The notes beneath the pieces were generated by a model. It was not told the DNA's origin, made no database searches, and worked only from the letters and a program-made list of their open reading frames with translations. Positions 36,210 through 44,610 of a DNA stretch of 64,000 bases are shown here, in pieces (positions within the stretch are counted from its first letter, which is position 1; every line of letters starts with the position of its first letter). Position numbers and translations under genes: made by a program. Origin of the DNA: Martinezella rhizogenes (GTDB lineage Bacteria; Pseudomonadota; Alphaproteobacteria; Rhizobiales; Rhizobiaceae); the NCBI RefSeq assembly GCF_007002745.1, contig NZ_SGNY01000001.1, positions 930,001 through 994,000 on the forward strand, read 5' to 3'.

Positions 36210-37139
36210 TCAGATCTGGTGCTTTACGTCCCAGCGGTCGTGATACCACAACCATTGTCCGGGATATTCGCGCACCCAGCTTTCCACCTTGTCGTTCAAA
36301 AGCTGCGCCGTCGCCTGAATGTCGACATTACCTTTTTCATCGCGTGGAATCTCGACCTTCGGTTCGATCTCCAGCCGGTAACGATTATCCGGCAGACGCA
36401 CGCAGCGGGCGGGATAAACATCGCAGTTGAACTGCCGCACAAGTTTGGCCAGCAGCGGATTGGTGCGAACCTCAAGACCGAAGAACCTGGTCGTCAGCCC
36501 CTTGCTGAACTTCTGGTCAACAAGAACGCCGACACCGCCGCCCCTTTCCAGCTGCCGCGCCAGCGCGAAGGACGAGCCGGCATGCGACGGCACGAGATTG
36601 CCCATGCGCTCCTTGCGGAAATTGAACACCTTGTCGGCGACATAAGGATTGTTGGGCGGACGGAACAGCACCGTCACGTCAAGACCAAAGGCAGAACTCG
36701 CCACCGGCAGCAACTCGAAATTACCGCTATGGGCGGTAAAGACGATGAAGGGTCGCGGATTGTCGCGCAGCTCAAGGAATGTCGGAATGCCCTCGACCTG
36801 AATGCGGCCGGGCTCGTTCTTCTCTGGATCGAAATCGAACAACCGGTCGAGAAACACATATTCCGCCGCAAGCCGACCCATATTGGCCCAGCTGTCCATG
36901 GCGATCGCCAGCCGCTCTTCCTCGGACTTTTCCGGAAAGGCACGGGCCAGATTGTAGAGCATCAGCTTGTGGCGGCCGGTTTTCGGCCCCACGAAGCGCG
37001 CCAGCCGGTCGGCGGCGCGAATGCCCGCATCGGCAGGGAAAAGCTTCAGCAGGTTGAGAAGGCCGAAGGCGAATGTCGCAATCAGCCACTGCCGGAAGTG
37101 GTCCAGTTTAAGGACGATCCGCGTCAGGAACAGCTTCAC
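36210..37139 (-). CDS. lpxXL: Very-long-chain acyltransferase of lipid A
   Basis: LpxXL transfers the C28 hydroxy acyl chain from AcpXL to lipid A in rhizobia, acting at the inner membrane. The 309-residue protein is of the LpxL/HtrB family: the H-x4-E catalytic motif HSGNFE (His137, Glu142), an N-terminal membrane helix region (FRQWLIATFAFGLLNLL) and the FRPPNNPYVA loop. It begins five bases after the adh2XL stop, so the two are coupled. Its place after adh2XL and fabF genes is the diagnostic feature, since an ordinary LpxL would be near other lipid A genes. Confidence 0.9.
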   Translation of the reverse strand: MKLFLTRIVLKLDHFRQWLIATFAFGLLNLLKLFPADAGIRAADRLARFVGPKTGRHKLMLYNLARAFPEKSEEERLAIAMDSWANMGRLAAEYVFLDRLFDFDPEKNEPGRIQVEGIPTFLELRDNPRPFIVFTAHSGNFELLPVASSAFGLDVTVLFRPPNNPYVADKVFNFRKERMGNLVPSHAGSSFALARQLERGGGVGVLVDQKFSKGLTTRFFGLEVRTNPLLAKLVRQFNCDVYPARCVRLPDNRYRLEIEPKVEIPRDEKGNVDIQATAQLLNDKVESWVREYPGQWLWYHDRWDVKHQI

Positions 37140-37144
37140 GTTGG

Positions 37145-38173
37145 TCAGTCCATCCGCAGAACGATCTTGCCGAACACCTGGCGCGTTTCCATGCGCTCCA
37201 GTGCCCGGTCGATATCATCGAAGGTCACTTCGGTGTCGATGACGGGATGAACGATGCCGCGCGCCATCTTCTGCATGGCATTGGCCATGTTTTCCATGCG
37301 GCAGCCGAAGGAGCCGAGCAGCTTCAGCTGCTGCTGGAACAGCATCATCAGGTTGATGTCGGTGGACACGCCCGAGGTGGAGCCGCAGGTGACGAGGCGG
37401 CCGCCGCGCTTCAGCGAGAACATCGAGGCCACGAACGTATCTTTGCCAACATGTTCGAACACCACGTCGACACCCTTCTTTTTCGTCAGCTTGCGCACGA
37501 CGCCTTCGAAACGGTCGGTACGATAATTGATGACGTGATCGGCGCCGAGCGCCTTTGCCCGCTCGATCTTGTCATCGGAGCCGACTGTCGTGATGACGGT
37601 GCAGCCCATCTTCTTGGCAAGCTGGATCGCCGCCGTGCCGATGCCGGAACCGCCGGCATGAACAAGGATTGTTTCGCCCGGCTCAAGCTTGGCATTGTCG
37701 AACAGCATGTGCTCGACCGTGCCGAAGGTCACCGGCGCAAGTGCCGCAGCGACGGCGTCAATGCCATGCGGTGCCGGCACGAGCTGGCGGGCGGGAATAT
37801 TGATCTTTTCCTGCGCAAAACCGTCGAGATGGAAACCGTGTACGCCCTGGACGTGTTCGCACAAATTGTCACGGCCTTCGCGGCAGGGCTTGCACAGCCC
37901 GCAGGTGCGCGCGCCATAAACCGCAACGAGCTGACCAGGCAGCACATTCGAAACGCCCGGGCCGATGGCCTCGACCACACCCGAAGCCTCGGCACCAATG
38001 GTGAGCGGCATCTTGCGCTTGGCGAAAGCCATGCCGCGCCAGCCCCACACGTCGATGTGGTTGAGCGCCACGGCCTTGACGCGCAGCGTCACCTCGCCCG
38101 GGCCCGGTGCATCCGGTTCAGGCAGGTCCACTTTTTCGAGCTTCCGGTCGTCCACGAGTTGAAGAGCGCGCAT
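37145..38173 (-). CDS. adh2XL: Zinc-type dehydrogenase of the VLCFA cluster
   Basis: A 342-residue medium-chain dehydrogenase in the AcpXL cluster, proposed to reduce or dehydrogenate a step in C28 chain synthesis. Cys residues in ARTCGLCKPCREGRDNLCEH form the structural-zinc site; GGSGIGTAAIQLAKKMGC is the nucleotide-binding motif. GVPL-type catalytic zinc residues include the region WRGMAFAKRKMPLTIGAEA, where the usual GHE is replaced by GAE, so the catalytic zinc may be absent and the enzyme may be quinone-reductase/enoyl-reductase-like. The next gene (lpxXL) is five bases away. Confidence 0.88.
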   Translation of the reverse strand: MRALQLVDDRKLEKVDLPEPDAPGPGEVTLRVKAVALNHIDVWGWRGMAFAKRKMPLTIGAEASGVVEAIGPGVSNVLPGQLVAVYGARTCGLCKPCREGRDNLCEHVQGVHGFHLDGFAQEKINIPARQLVPAPHGIDAVAAALAPVTFGTVEHMLFDNAKLEPGETILVHAGGSGIGTAAIQLAKKMGCTVITTVGSDDKIERAKALGADHVINYRTDRFEGVVRKLTKKKGVDVVFEHVGKDTFVASMFSLKRGGRLVTCGSTSGVSTDINLMMLFQQQLKLLGSFGCRMENMANAMQKMARGIVHPVIDTEVTFDDIDRALERMETRQVFGKIVLRMD

Positions 38174-38269
38174 ATTTCAGTCCTTCGCCCGAGGGCGTTT
38201 ATCTAAAGGGCTATTCCAGCAAACCTCTGTAACGGTTTTGCGGCCGGAATGCGTAATCAAAGAAGCGAG

Positions 38270-38305
38270 AGCGTTTCCAGAGTTCTGTTCAGGTCCGGAA
38301 ACGCT
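38270..38305. repeat. Palindromic repeat between adh2XL and fabF1XL
   Basis: AGCGTTTCC (38270-38278) and GGAAACGCT (38297-38305) flank about 18 bases. It may act as an intra-operon hairpin or a dispersed repeat relative of the one at 18514. Confidence 0.55.
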
Positions 38306-38325
38306 TCTGTTTGTGGCGGAACCGG

Positions 38326-39609
38326 TTAAGCCGGTTCCCGCGTCATGACAAGGCTTGCATTCTGTCCGCCAAATCCGAAGGAGTTGGACAGAACCGCGCT
38401 CACCTCGGCATCCCGCTTCACATTCGGCACCACGTCGAGCGAAATGGTCGGATCGGGATTGTTGTAGTTGATCGTCGGAGGCAGCGTGCCGGTCAGCATC
38501 GTCTGCAGCGAGAATACTGCTTCTACGGCACCTGCGGCCGTCAACGTATGGCCGATCATCGACTTGTTGGAAGACAGCGGAATATTCTTCAGGCCTTCGC
38601 CGAAGACGGCGAGCATCGAGCCATATTCCATCTTGTCGTTCTCAGGCGTCGAAGTGCCATGGGCATTGATATAGCCGATATCGCTTTCGGCCACGCCCGC
38701 ATCTGCTAGTGCCGCACGGATCGTCGCAATCGCCGGGCCACCATCGGGCGAAGACCGCGTGCGGTGGAAGCTGTCGGCCTTTTCACCCGCACCCTTGATG
38801 ATGCCGAGCACCTTCGCGCCACGTGCAACCGCTGCTTCGAGCGATTCCAGCACCAGCGTTGCGGCACCTTCGGCGATCACGAAACCGTCGCGATCCTTGC
38901 TGAACGGCTTGGAGGCCTTTTCCGGCGGATCATTCTGGGTCGAAAGCGCGGAGAGAAGCGAGAAGCGGATCAGTGCCTCGGCGCTGACCGAACCGTCGGT
39001 CGCAACCGTCAGTGCCCGCTCGGTGCGGCCCTGGCGGATAGCCTCAACGCCGAGCTGGATCGCAGTCGCACCAGATGCACAGGCCGTCGACAGCGTGACC
39101 GGCAGGCCGCGTGTGCCAAAGCGGTCGGAAAGACGCTCGGAAATAGCACCGAAAAGCGCCGCTTCCTGGAACGCCGGATCGGGACGCTGGCGCAACGCCG
39201 TCATGAACCGCTCATAGGCGTCGCCCGGCTGTGCGGCTGGCGGCGAACGATCGGCAAGCTCGAAACGGGCGCTCCATTCCGGCTCGATCGGCGGTGCTGC
39301 GAGAAACAGCGGCCCATCGAAATCACCGGATATACCGGCCTGCGCCAGAGCCTCGATGGTGGTTTCGCGGGCGAAGGCATAGGAGCGCTCGACGGAGTTC
39401 GGAACCGGGATATCGATGAAATCCACCGTGCCGCTGATGCGGGTGGAAAGCCCCTCGGTCGGGAAACGGGTGATCTTGTGGATGCCCGACTTGCCAGATG
39501 TCAGCGCCGCCCAGTTGTCGGCAAGCCCCTGTCCCAGCGAGGTGATGATGCCCATGCCGGTCACGGCGACGATCGGACGACCGAGATGATCCTTGAAATT
39601 GGAAGTCAT
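38326..39609 (-). CDS. fabF1XL: 3-oxoacyl-ACP synthase, catalytic partner of the VLCFA cluster
   Basis: A 427-residue condensing enzyme (KAS II type) with a complete triad: Cys177 in LSTACASGATAIQL, His317 in NAHGTSTPENDKM and His354 in NKSMIGHTLTAAGAVE. It should extend acyl-AcpXL towards C28. AGGAGAA precedes the ATG at 39609. The start is 12 bases after the stop of fabF2XL, its non-catalytic-looking partner. Length is normal for the family (about 410-430). Confidence 0.92.
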   Translation of the reverse strand: MTSNFKDHLGRPIVAVTGMGIITSLGQGLADNWAALTSGKSGIHKITRFPTEGLSTRISGTVDFIDIPVPNSVERSYAFARETTIEALAQAGISGDFDGPLFLAAPPIEPEWSARFELADRSPPAAQPGDAYERFMTALRQRPDPAFQEAALFGAISERLSDRFGTRGLPVTLSTACASGATAIQLGVEAIRQGRTERALTVATDGSVSAEALIRFSLLSALSTQNDPPEKASKPFSKDRDGFVIAEGAATLVLESLEAAVARGAKVLGIIKGAGEKADSFHRTRSSPDGGPAIATIRAALADAGVAESDIGYINAHGTSTPENDKMEYGSMLAVFGEGLKNIPLSSNKSMIGHTLTAAGAVEAVFSLQTMLTGTLPPTINYNNPDPTISLDVVPNVKRDAEVSAVLSNSFGFGGQNASLVMTREPA

Positions 39610-39621
39610 GGTCTATTCTCC

Positions 39622-40818
39622 TCAAACGTCGCGCGACAGAACGGCGACACCTTCGCCGCGCACATGGCCGACAGTGGTGACGACGGCTTCACTAGCCGCC
39701 TCGCCCATCTGCTTTTCCGCAGCCGCGTCGAAGGCAGGAACCTTCGCGCCGCTTTCAAGCGTCAGCGCCGCCAGCGCCAGTCCGAGCGGAAACTGCGCTT
39801 CAAGTCCGTGGCCGGTGATACCGCCAAAACCACGAATGACGGCCTTCGGCAGCGCCTTTTCGAGAATATCCTTCTCGCGCCGGGTCACCTCGTCATAACC
39901 GCTCGCGCCGGAAAACACGACGGTTGCAGCGCTGTCCTTTGCAGGCGCAAGCAACCGCTCCATGCGCTTTTCCATGCGGCCGTCATCGCGGCTGCCACGG
40001 TCACCCTCGATGGCGTCGATGCGGGCATAGATGCGCGCGCCGCGTTCGCTGGCGTGCTTGCGCGATTCCAGCACGAGGAACGCGCCGAGCGAACCGGAAA
40101 TCATGCCGCCGCCGTTCTGGTCGCCACGCGACCACAGCGGCTGCCAGCCACCCTGCGCATGCGCGCCGATCGCCTCGAACAGCAGGATCATGTCGGGACG
40201 TTCAGCCGAAAAGGCGCCGCCAACCAGCGCATGGCTCGATTCGCCGGAACGAATGCGGTGAAAGGCGGTTTCGACGGCGGAGATACCTGCCGCTTCCTCG
40301 CCCATGAACGTGCGGGACGAACCGGTGACCTTGTGCACGATGGAGATGTTGCCGGCCATCAGATTGGAAAGCTGGGCGAGAAACAGCGTCGGGCGCAGCT
40401 CCGTGGTCAGCTTCTCATTAAGCAGCACTTCGCGGTCGTTGCGCTTCAGCGCTTCATCGACGATCAGCGTATCGACATTGATGTCGCGCTCGCCGCCGCC
40501 GGCCGCCACGATCATGTCCATGGTGGCGCAGGCCTCGGCATTTTCCTTAAGCCCGGCATCATCAAGCGCGAGGCCGGCGGCGAACACGCCGAGCCGCTGC
40601 CAATTTTCCATCTGGCGCTGGTCACCGCGCTTGGCGATCTGCGCGGACCAGTCGATCTCAGGCATGGGATGGACCGGATAGGGTTTGAATTTTTCGGTCT
40701 CGACAATCGTCGCCGGCGCGGCTGCTCCAGAAAGAAGCGCCACATGCGCCTGGCTGCCGACGCCGTGACAGGTCACGATGCCGACCCCTGTTATCACCAC
40801 ATCATTGTCAGATTTCAT
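39622..40818 (-). CDS. fabF2XL: Ketosynthase-like protein lacking the active-site cysteine
   Basis: A 398-residue member of the KAS family in the same cluster. Aligned by eye with FabF1XL, the nucleophile Cys position is in VTGSSRTFMG (164-173) where a Cys-Ala-Ser/Thr-Gly core would be, so no Cys is present; the first His (NAHGTS region) reads VVFSGASGYDE (300-310), also lost; only the second, GHGLE (His337), remains. Type II polyketide chain-length factors show this sort of loss. I infer it pairs with FabF1XL as a chain-length factor for C28. No other Cys sits near the active site. It may be translationally coupled to a short upstream frame by ATGA. Confidence 0.9.
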   Translation of the reverse strand: MKSDNDVVITGVGIVTCHGVGSQAHVALLSGAAAPATIVETEKFKPYPVHPMPEIDWSAQIAKRGDQRQMENWQRLGVFAAGLALDDAGLKENAEACATMDMIVAAGGGERDINVDTLIVDEALKRNDREVLLNEKLTTELRPTLFLAQLSNLMAGNISIVHKVTGSSRTFMGEEAAGISAVETAFHRIRSGESSHALVGGAFSAERPDMILLFEAIGAHAQGGWQPLWSRGDQNGGGMISGSLGAFLVLESRKHASERGARIYARIDAIEGDRGSRDDGRMEKRMERLLAPAKDSAATVVFSGASGYDEVTRREKDILEKALPKAVIRGFGGITGHGLEAQFPLGLALAALTLESGAKVPAFDAAAEKQMGEAASEAVVTTVGHVRGEGVAVLSRDV

Positions 40819-40976
40819 CGTCTGTCATCCTTTGCAGCCGGCCCCGCCGAAACGGTCACGGCTATCCAACAGCGGTTGCGAACAACCACTTCATGCGTTG
40901 CGGAATAAAGCGCGCGGTGCGGATTGGCAATGGTGAAGGCCCGTTCGGCCATCGCCAGCCCACGATTTTCATGCAT
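40815..40976 (-). CDS. Small reading frame ahead of fabF2XL, 53 residues
   Basis: An ATG at 40976 opens a 53-residue frame whose stop overlaps the fabF2XL start (ATGA). It fills the 209-base space between fabZXL and fabF2XL. The product (start MHENRGLAMAERAF, then TIANPHRALYSATHEVVVRN) has no recognised domain. No clear Shine-Dalgarno precedes it and codon use is unremarkable, so it may be only a leader or a coincidence; the overlap is the argument in its favour. Confidence 0.35.
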   Translation of the reverse strand: MHENRGLAMAERAFTIANPHRALYSATHEVVVRNRCWIAVTVSAGPAAKDDRR

Positions 40977-41027
40977 CGAAACCGGGCCGACGGGAAAAAC
41001 GCCCTCTTTCGAAACGGGCGGAAGCGC

Positions 41028-41507
41028 TTATTTCTGCGCATCCGCGGCAATGGCCGCCATCAGACCGACTTCTTCGGCCCGCTTCTTGACGATGGGACCG
41101 AGCGGAATTTCACTGAACGGCATGGTGCGCAGTTTCAGCTGCGCATCGCAGACCTTCTTTCCATCGCTGGTAATCTTCGCCTTGGTTACCGCAAAGCCCG
41201 AACCGTCATGCTCGAGCACGGCCTCGATATCGAGAACCGCGCCCGGCTCAACGAAGGTGCGCATCTTGGCGCCATCCACCGACATCAGGAACGGCATGGA
41301 GGCAAAATCGCTGAATGCCAGAACCAGCATGCCTGAAGCCTGCGCCATGGTCTCGATCAGGAGGACACCCGGAACCAGCGGCATGCCGGGAAAGTGGCCT
41401 TCGAAAACCGGGCTCTTGTCGGGAACGACGGACTGCGCCTTCAACGTGCGCGTCGCCATATCCACGGCTTCGACCTTGTCGATCATCTGAAAATATTCAA
41501 GCAACAT
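41028..41507 (-). CDS. fabZXL: 3-hydroxyacyl-ACP dehydratase of the VLCFA cluster
   Basis: A 159-residue hot-dog-fold dehydratase. The catalytic helix is in GHFPGMPLVPGVLLIETMAQ, with His38 and Glu52 at the expected spacing. It should dehydrate 3-hydroxyacyl-AcpXL intermediates. It is longer than FabZ (about 150) only at the C-terminal end. The ATG at 41507 follows GGACGG. Its neighbour upstream is acpXL. Confidence 0.93.
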   Translation of the reverse strand: MLLEYFQMIDKVEAVDMATRTLKAQSVVPDKSPVFEGHFPGMPLVPGVLLIETMAQASGMLVLAFSDFASMPFLMSVDGAKMRTFVEPGAVLDIEAVLEHDGSGFAVTKAKITSDGKKVCDAQLKLRTMPFSEIPLGPIVKKRAEEVGLMAAIAADAQK

Positions 41508-41597
41508 CCGTCCGGCCCGTCTCTGGTCGGTTGCGACCCGTCCAATGAAAGGCCGGGTCCAGAAAGAGAAATGCCGCCTGAAGCGGGCATCATCATC

Positions 41598-41882
41598 TCA
41601 GCCCTTGGCTGCGCGCAATTCGTCGATCTTGGCGCAGAGGTTCTTCAGCACGAAGTATTCTTCGGTGGAAACCTTGCCTTCGTTGACTTCCTGCGTCCAC
41701 TGCTCGAGCGGAATCTTAATGCCGAATTCCTTGTCGATAGCGAAAACGATATCCAGAAAGTCGAGGCTGTCGATGCCCAGATCGTCGATCGTGTGGCTTT
41801 CCGGCGTAATGGTTTCGCGGTCGATTTCGCTGGTTTCGGCGATGATGTCGGCAACCTTGTCGAATGTAGCTGTCACGCCCAT
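41598..41882 (-). CDS. acpXL: Acyl carrier protein AcpXL
   Basis: A dedicated carrier for the very-long-chain hydroxy fatty acid of rhizobial lipid A. The 94-residue protein has the phosphopantetheine serine in GIDSLDFLD (Ser39), an acidic helix and a longer C-terminal part than AcpP, as expected for AcpXL. AAGGA precedes the ATG. It is the first gene of the cluster acpXL-fabZXL-fabF2XL-fabF1XL-adh2XL-lpxXL on the minus strand, and the upstream region carries a promoter-like element. Confidence 0.95.
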
Positions 41883-41925
41883 AATCCTTATTGTCGTTCG
41901 TATGAATTATCCTGTCTGACGCACC

Positions 41926-41954
41926 ACATAGGCAAGTCGCACAAAAAAGCCAAT
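41926..41954 (-). promoter_or_regulatory. Putative promoter of the acpXL cluster
   Basis: On the minus strand, ATTGGC (41949-41954), 17 bases, CTATGT (41926-41931), similar to the rhizobial consensus. It is about 45 bases upstream of the acpXL ATG. Confidence 0.4.
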
Positions 41955-41996
41955 GGTTTCGTGACGTAACTTTGAAATTTGCCCCAAAACTGTTGC

Positions 41997-43346
41997 CTAA
42001 ACAGCAACCGAATGGCGGCCGCGTCCATTGCCGAGATAAGTGTCGAAGATTGCCGCGATATTACGCACGAAGGGCCTTCCGAGCTCCGTGAGCGCAAAAA
42101 TATCGGCATCCATACGCACCACGCCATCGCTGTTGCCGGCGGCAAAATGCTGTGCCTGTGTCCGCACGGAATGGCTTGCCTTGCCGAAGCGCCGGTCGAG
42201 ATCCGAAAAATCGAGCGCGAAATCGCACATCAGCCGCTCGATGACATGCGAGCGCAGATGGTCCTCTTCCGACAGTTCTATTCCCTTGACGACGGCAAGG
42301 CCGCCCTCGCCGGTCATCCGCTGATATTCTCCGGTCGCCACCATGTTCTGCACATAACCCTGCGGCAGCCTGCCGATGGAAGAAGCGCCAAGGCCGATCA
42401 GCGCATCGGCCGTATCGGTGGTATAGCCCTGGAAATTCCGCCGCAGCGCACCCGCTTCGGCCGCCTGGCATAAGCTATCGGCCGGCTTGGCGAAATGATC
42501 GATGCCGATCGCTTTGTAACCCGCCTTTTGCAGCATCTCGCCCGCCATCGTCATCTGGCGATACCGCTCGGCAATATCCGGAAGCGCGTGTTCGGGGATC
42601 AGCGACTGGTGTTTCTTCATCCACGGAACATGGGCATAACCGAAAAGCGCCACCCGGTCCGGATCAAGCGAGACGATCTGATCCACCGTCTTCTTCAGCG
42701 TCTCGCAGGTCTGGAACGGCAGGCCGTAGAGAATGTCGCAATTGACCGAGTGAACGCCCCTCGCCCGCACCGCATCCACAACCGACTTCGTCTGTTCGAA
42801 AGACTGGATGCGGTTGATGGTTTTTTGCACTTTGTCATCGAAGTCCTGCACGCCAAGGCTTGCCCGCGACATGCCGACGGCGGCAAGGGCGTCGTAACGG
42901 CTGTCATCCAGATCGTTGGGGTCCATTTCCACGCTGATTTCCGGCGCAAGCCCGAAGGTGAAATGACGCCTCAGACAGTCCATCAAACTGACCATATCCT
43001 CCGGTTTCAGCATGGTGGGAGAACCACCGCCGAAATGCACGGCACTCACCACCGCATCAGGGGAAACGAGTGCGCCGACCGCTTCGATCTCCTGCTTAAG
43101 TGCTTCCAGATAAACGGCAATCGGCTCGTATTTCAGCGTGTGTTTGGTGTGACAGGCACAGAACCAGCACAACCGGTCGCAATAGGGAATGTGCAGGTAA
43201 AGCGATATCCGGTTCCTGTGGTTGAGCTCGCCCAGCCATTGCCGATAGGTCGCATTATCGATTCTCTCGTGGAAATGCGGCGCGGTCGGGTAGCTCGTGT
43301 AACGGGGTACGGCGCCAGAATATTTGCGAAGAAGTTCGGTATTCAT
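41997..43346 (-). CDS. hemN: Oxygen-independent coproporphyrinogen III oxidase
   Basis: A radical-SAM enzyme converting coproporphyrinogen III to protoporphyrinogen IX without oxygen. The iron-sulfur motif is C56-DRL-C60-WF-C63 in YCDRLCWFCAC; HemN-specific downstream segments such as FGGGSPTML and VEMDPNDL are present. Length about 449 fits. An ATG at 43346 follows a GTG at 43349. It diverges from fnrN, with an FNR box in between, so it should be induced at low oxygen. Confidence 0.96.
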   Translation of the reverse strand: MNTELLRKYSGAVPRYTSYPTAPHFHERIDNATYRQWLGELNHRNRISLYLHIPYCDRLCWFCACHTKHTLKYEPIAVYLEALKQEIEAVGALVSPDAVVSAVHFGGGSPTMLKPEDMVSLMDCLRRHFTFGLAPEISVEMDPNDLDDSRYDALAAVGMSRASLGVQDFDDKVQKTINRIQSFEQTKSVVDAVRARGVHSVNCDILYGLPFQTCETLKKTVDQIVSLDPDRVALFGYAHVPWMKKHQSLIPEHALPDIAERYRQMTMAGEMLQKAGYKAIGIDHFAKPADSLCQAAEAGALRRNFQGYTTDTADALIGLGASSIGRLPQGYVQNMVATGEYQRMTGEGGLAVVKGIELSEEDHLRSHVIERLMCDFALDFSDLDRRFGKASHSVRTQAQHFAAGNSDGVVRMDADIFALTELGRPFVRNIAAIFDTYLGNGRGRHSVAV

Positions 43347-43418
43347 CACCGGTTTTGCCTTTTATCAAGAAAATGTCGATTTCCTCCCTTTCAGTAACGG
43401 CTGCGACAGTTTGCAACT

Positions 43419-43432
43419 TTGACTTCAATCAA
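43419..43432. promoter_or_regulatory. FNR/FnrN box (anaerobox)
   Basis: TTGAC-TTCA-ATCAA, one mismatch from TTGAT-N4-ATCAA, lies between the divergent hemN and fnrN starts (73 bases from the hemN ATG). It suits activation of hemN and autoregulation of fnrN. No second box was found nearby. Confidence 0.85.
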
Positions 43433-43559
43433 ATTGCGCCATAAGTTCTTCCTAAAGTAGACGCGGGGACGACGGCTACGCGGCGCAAGCCTTTAAAGAG
43501 ACCGGATTTGATACCCAAGGTCGCAATCGTCCCGAAAAAGCCAGCATTGGAAAAGGCTT

Positions 43560-44285
43560 ATGGATACGCTGCAGAAGACCATCCACAATTCGGAAGAGCC
43601 CTTTGTCTGTCGCTCCTGCGAGGCGCGTCACGGCGGTCTTTGCAGCACGCTGACGCCACAGCAGCTCTGCGATCTCAACCGTTATTCCAGCCGTAAAAAG
43701 CTGGAGGCCGGCAATGAGCTGCTCGGCCAGGGGGAACTTGTCACCTCCTATGGCAACATCCTCAACGGCGTGGTGAAGCTTTCGAAAATGATGTCGGATG
43801 GCCGCCAGCAGATCGTCGGCCTGCAATTCGCACCGGATTTTCTCGGCCGCCCGTTCATGGCGGAAAGCAAGATGACGGCGGAAGCGGCAACGGATGTCGA
43901 AATCTGCCTTTTCCCGCGCCGCATCGTCGATCGCATGGTCTCGGAAGTCCCTGATATGGAGCGCAAGCTGCATAACCAGTCCCTGAAGGAACTGGATGAG
44001 GCGCGCGACTGGATGCTGACGCTTGGCCGTAAATCGGCGCAGGAGAAGGTTGCCAGCTTCCTTTATATGATCGCCACCCATATCGACCCGGAAAACGACG
44101 ACAAATCCGCCTTCGACCTGCCGCTCTCACGCGCCGACATCGCCGATTTTCTCGGCCTCACCATCGAAACGGTGAGCCGGCAAATGACCAAGCTGCGCAA
44201 GGAAGGCATTATCCGCATCGAGAACAACCGCCATATCACGGTGCCCGATCTCGACGTCTTGAACGAAGCTGCCGGCAACGACTGA
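43560..44285 (+). CDS. fnrN: FNR-type oxygen-sensing regulator FnrN
   Basis: A 241-residue CRP/FNR activator. The Fe-S cysteines are Cys17, Cys20 and Cys28 in CRSCEARHGGLC, with the fourth at Cys116 in DVEICLFP, so it should sense oxygen directly as FNR does. The cyclic-nucleotide-like barrel and dimer helix follow, then a helix-turn-helix LSRADIADFLGLTIETVSRQ whose ETVSR recognition helix matches TTGAT-N4-ATCAA. AAAAGG precedes the ATG. It faces hemN across the FNR box. FixK proteins lack the N-terminal cysteines, so FnrN is the better name. Confidence 0.95.
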   Translation: MDTLQKTIHNSEEPFVCRSCEARHGGLCSTLTPQQLCDLNRYSSRKKLEAGNELLGQGELVTSYGNILNGVVKLSKMMSDGRQQIVGLQFAPDFLGRPFMAESKMTAEAATDVEICLFPRRIVDRMVSEVPDMERKLHNQSLKELDEARDWMLTLGRKSAQEKVASFLYMIATHIDPENDDKSAFDLPLSRADIADFLGLTIETVSRQMTKLRKEGIIRIENNRHITVPDLDVLNEAAGND

Positions 44286-44304
44286 CCGGCATTCGCAATT
44301 TTTT

Positions 44305-44412
44305 TCATCGACCCTGAAGCGCGGGTGTTCCAATATTGATGTGCGGCGCCCGCGCCTGAGCGGGGGCGAGCGCAAAACCGGCAAGAACCAGCAAAGCGGC
44401 GATGCATTTCAT
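44305..44412 (-). CDS. Short secreted peptide, 35 residues
   Basis: An ATG at 44412 with AGGGTG nine bases upstream encodes a lysine start, a hydrophobic core and a cleavage-like AQA, all within 20 residues, then a 15-residue tail ARAPHINIGTPALQGR (from residue 20) before the stop. This is the design of a signal peptide plus a tiny mature peptide. It is too short for usual gene callers. It is tail to tail with fnrN. A hairpin GCCGCTG-TTT-CAGCGGC (44430-44446) lies just before it. Confidence 0.45.
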   Translation of the reverse strand: MKCIAALLVLAGFALAPAQARAPHINIGTPALQGR

Positions 44413-44610
44413 GATGATTCACCCTGTATGCCGCTGTTTCAGCGGCCTGTTTGTTATGGCTGCATCATAAGCGCCAAACCGCATCCATCCGCTTAAAATC
44501 TTCGGTAAGCGGATGGTTCAAAGGCAGGGTAAAGAAGGGGTTATGATGTCGCGACGGCCTGACCCGTTAGCGGCAAGTGCCACCATCCCGGGCTCGGTAT
44601 CGCCGCTTGT

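Noticed and set aside
38764-40908. 714-residue plus-strand frame across fabF1XL and fabF2XL
   Set aside because: It runs antisense to two genes with clear catalytic motifs and has no ribosome site. GC-rich coding produces such mirror frames.
40862-41050. 62-residue minus-strand frame between fabZXL and fabF2XL
   Set aside because: It is very basic and overlaps the fabZXL end; the 53-residue frame ending at the fabF2XL start is the better candidate.
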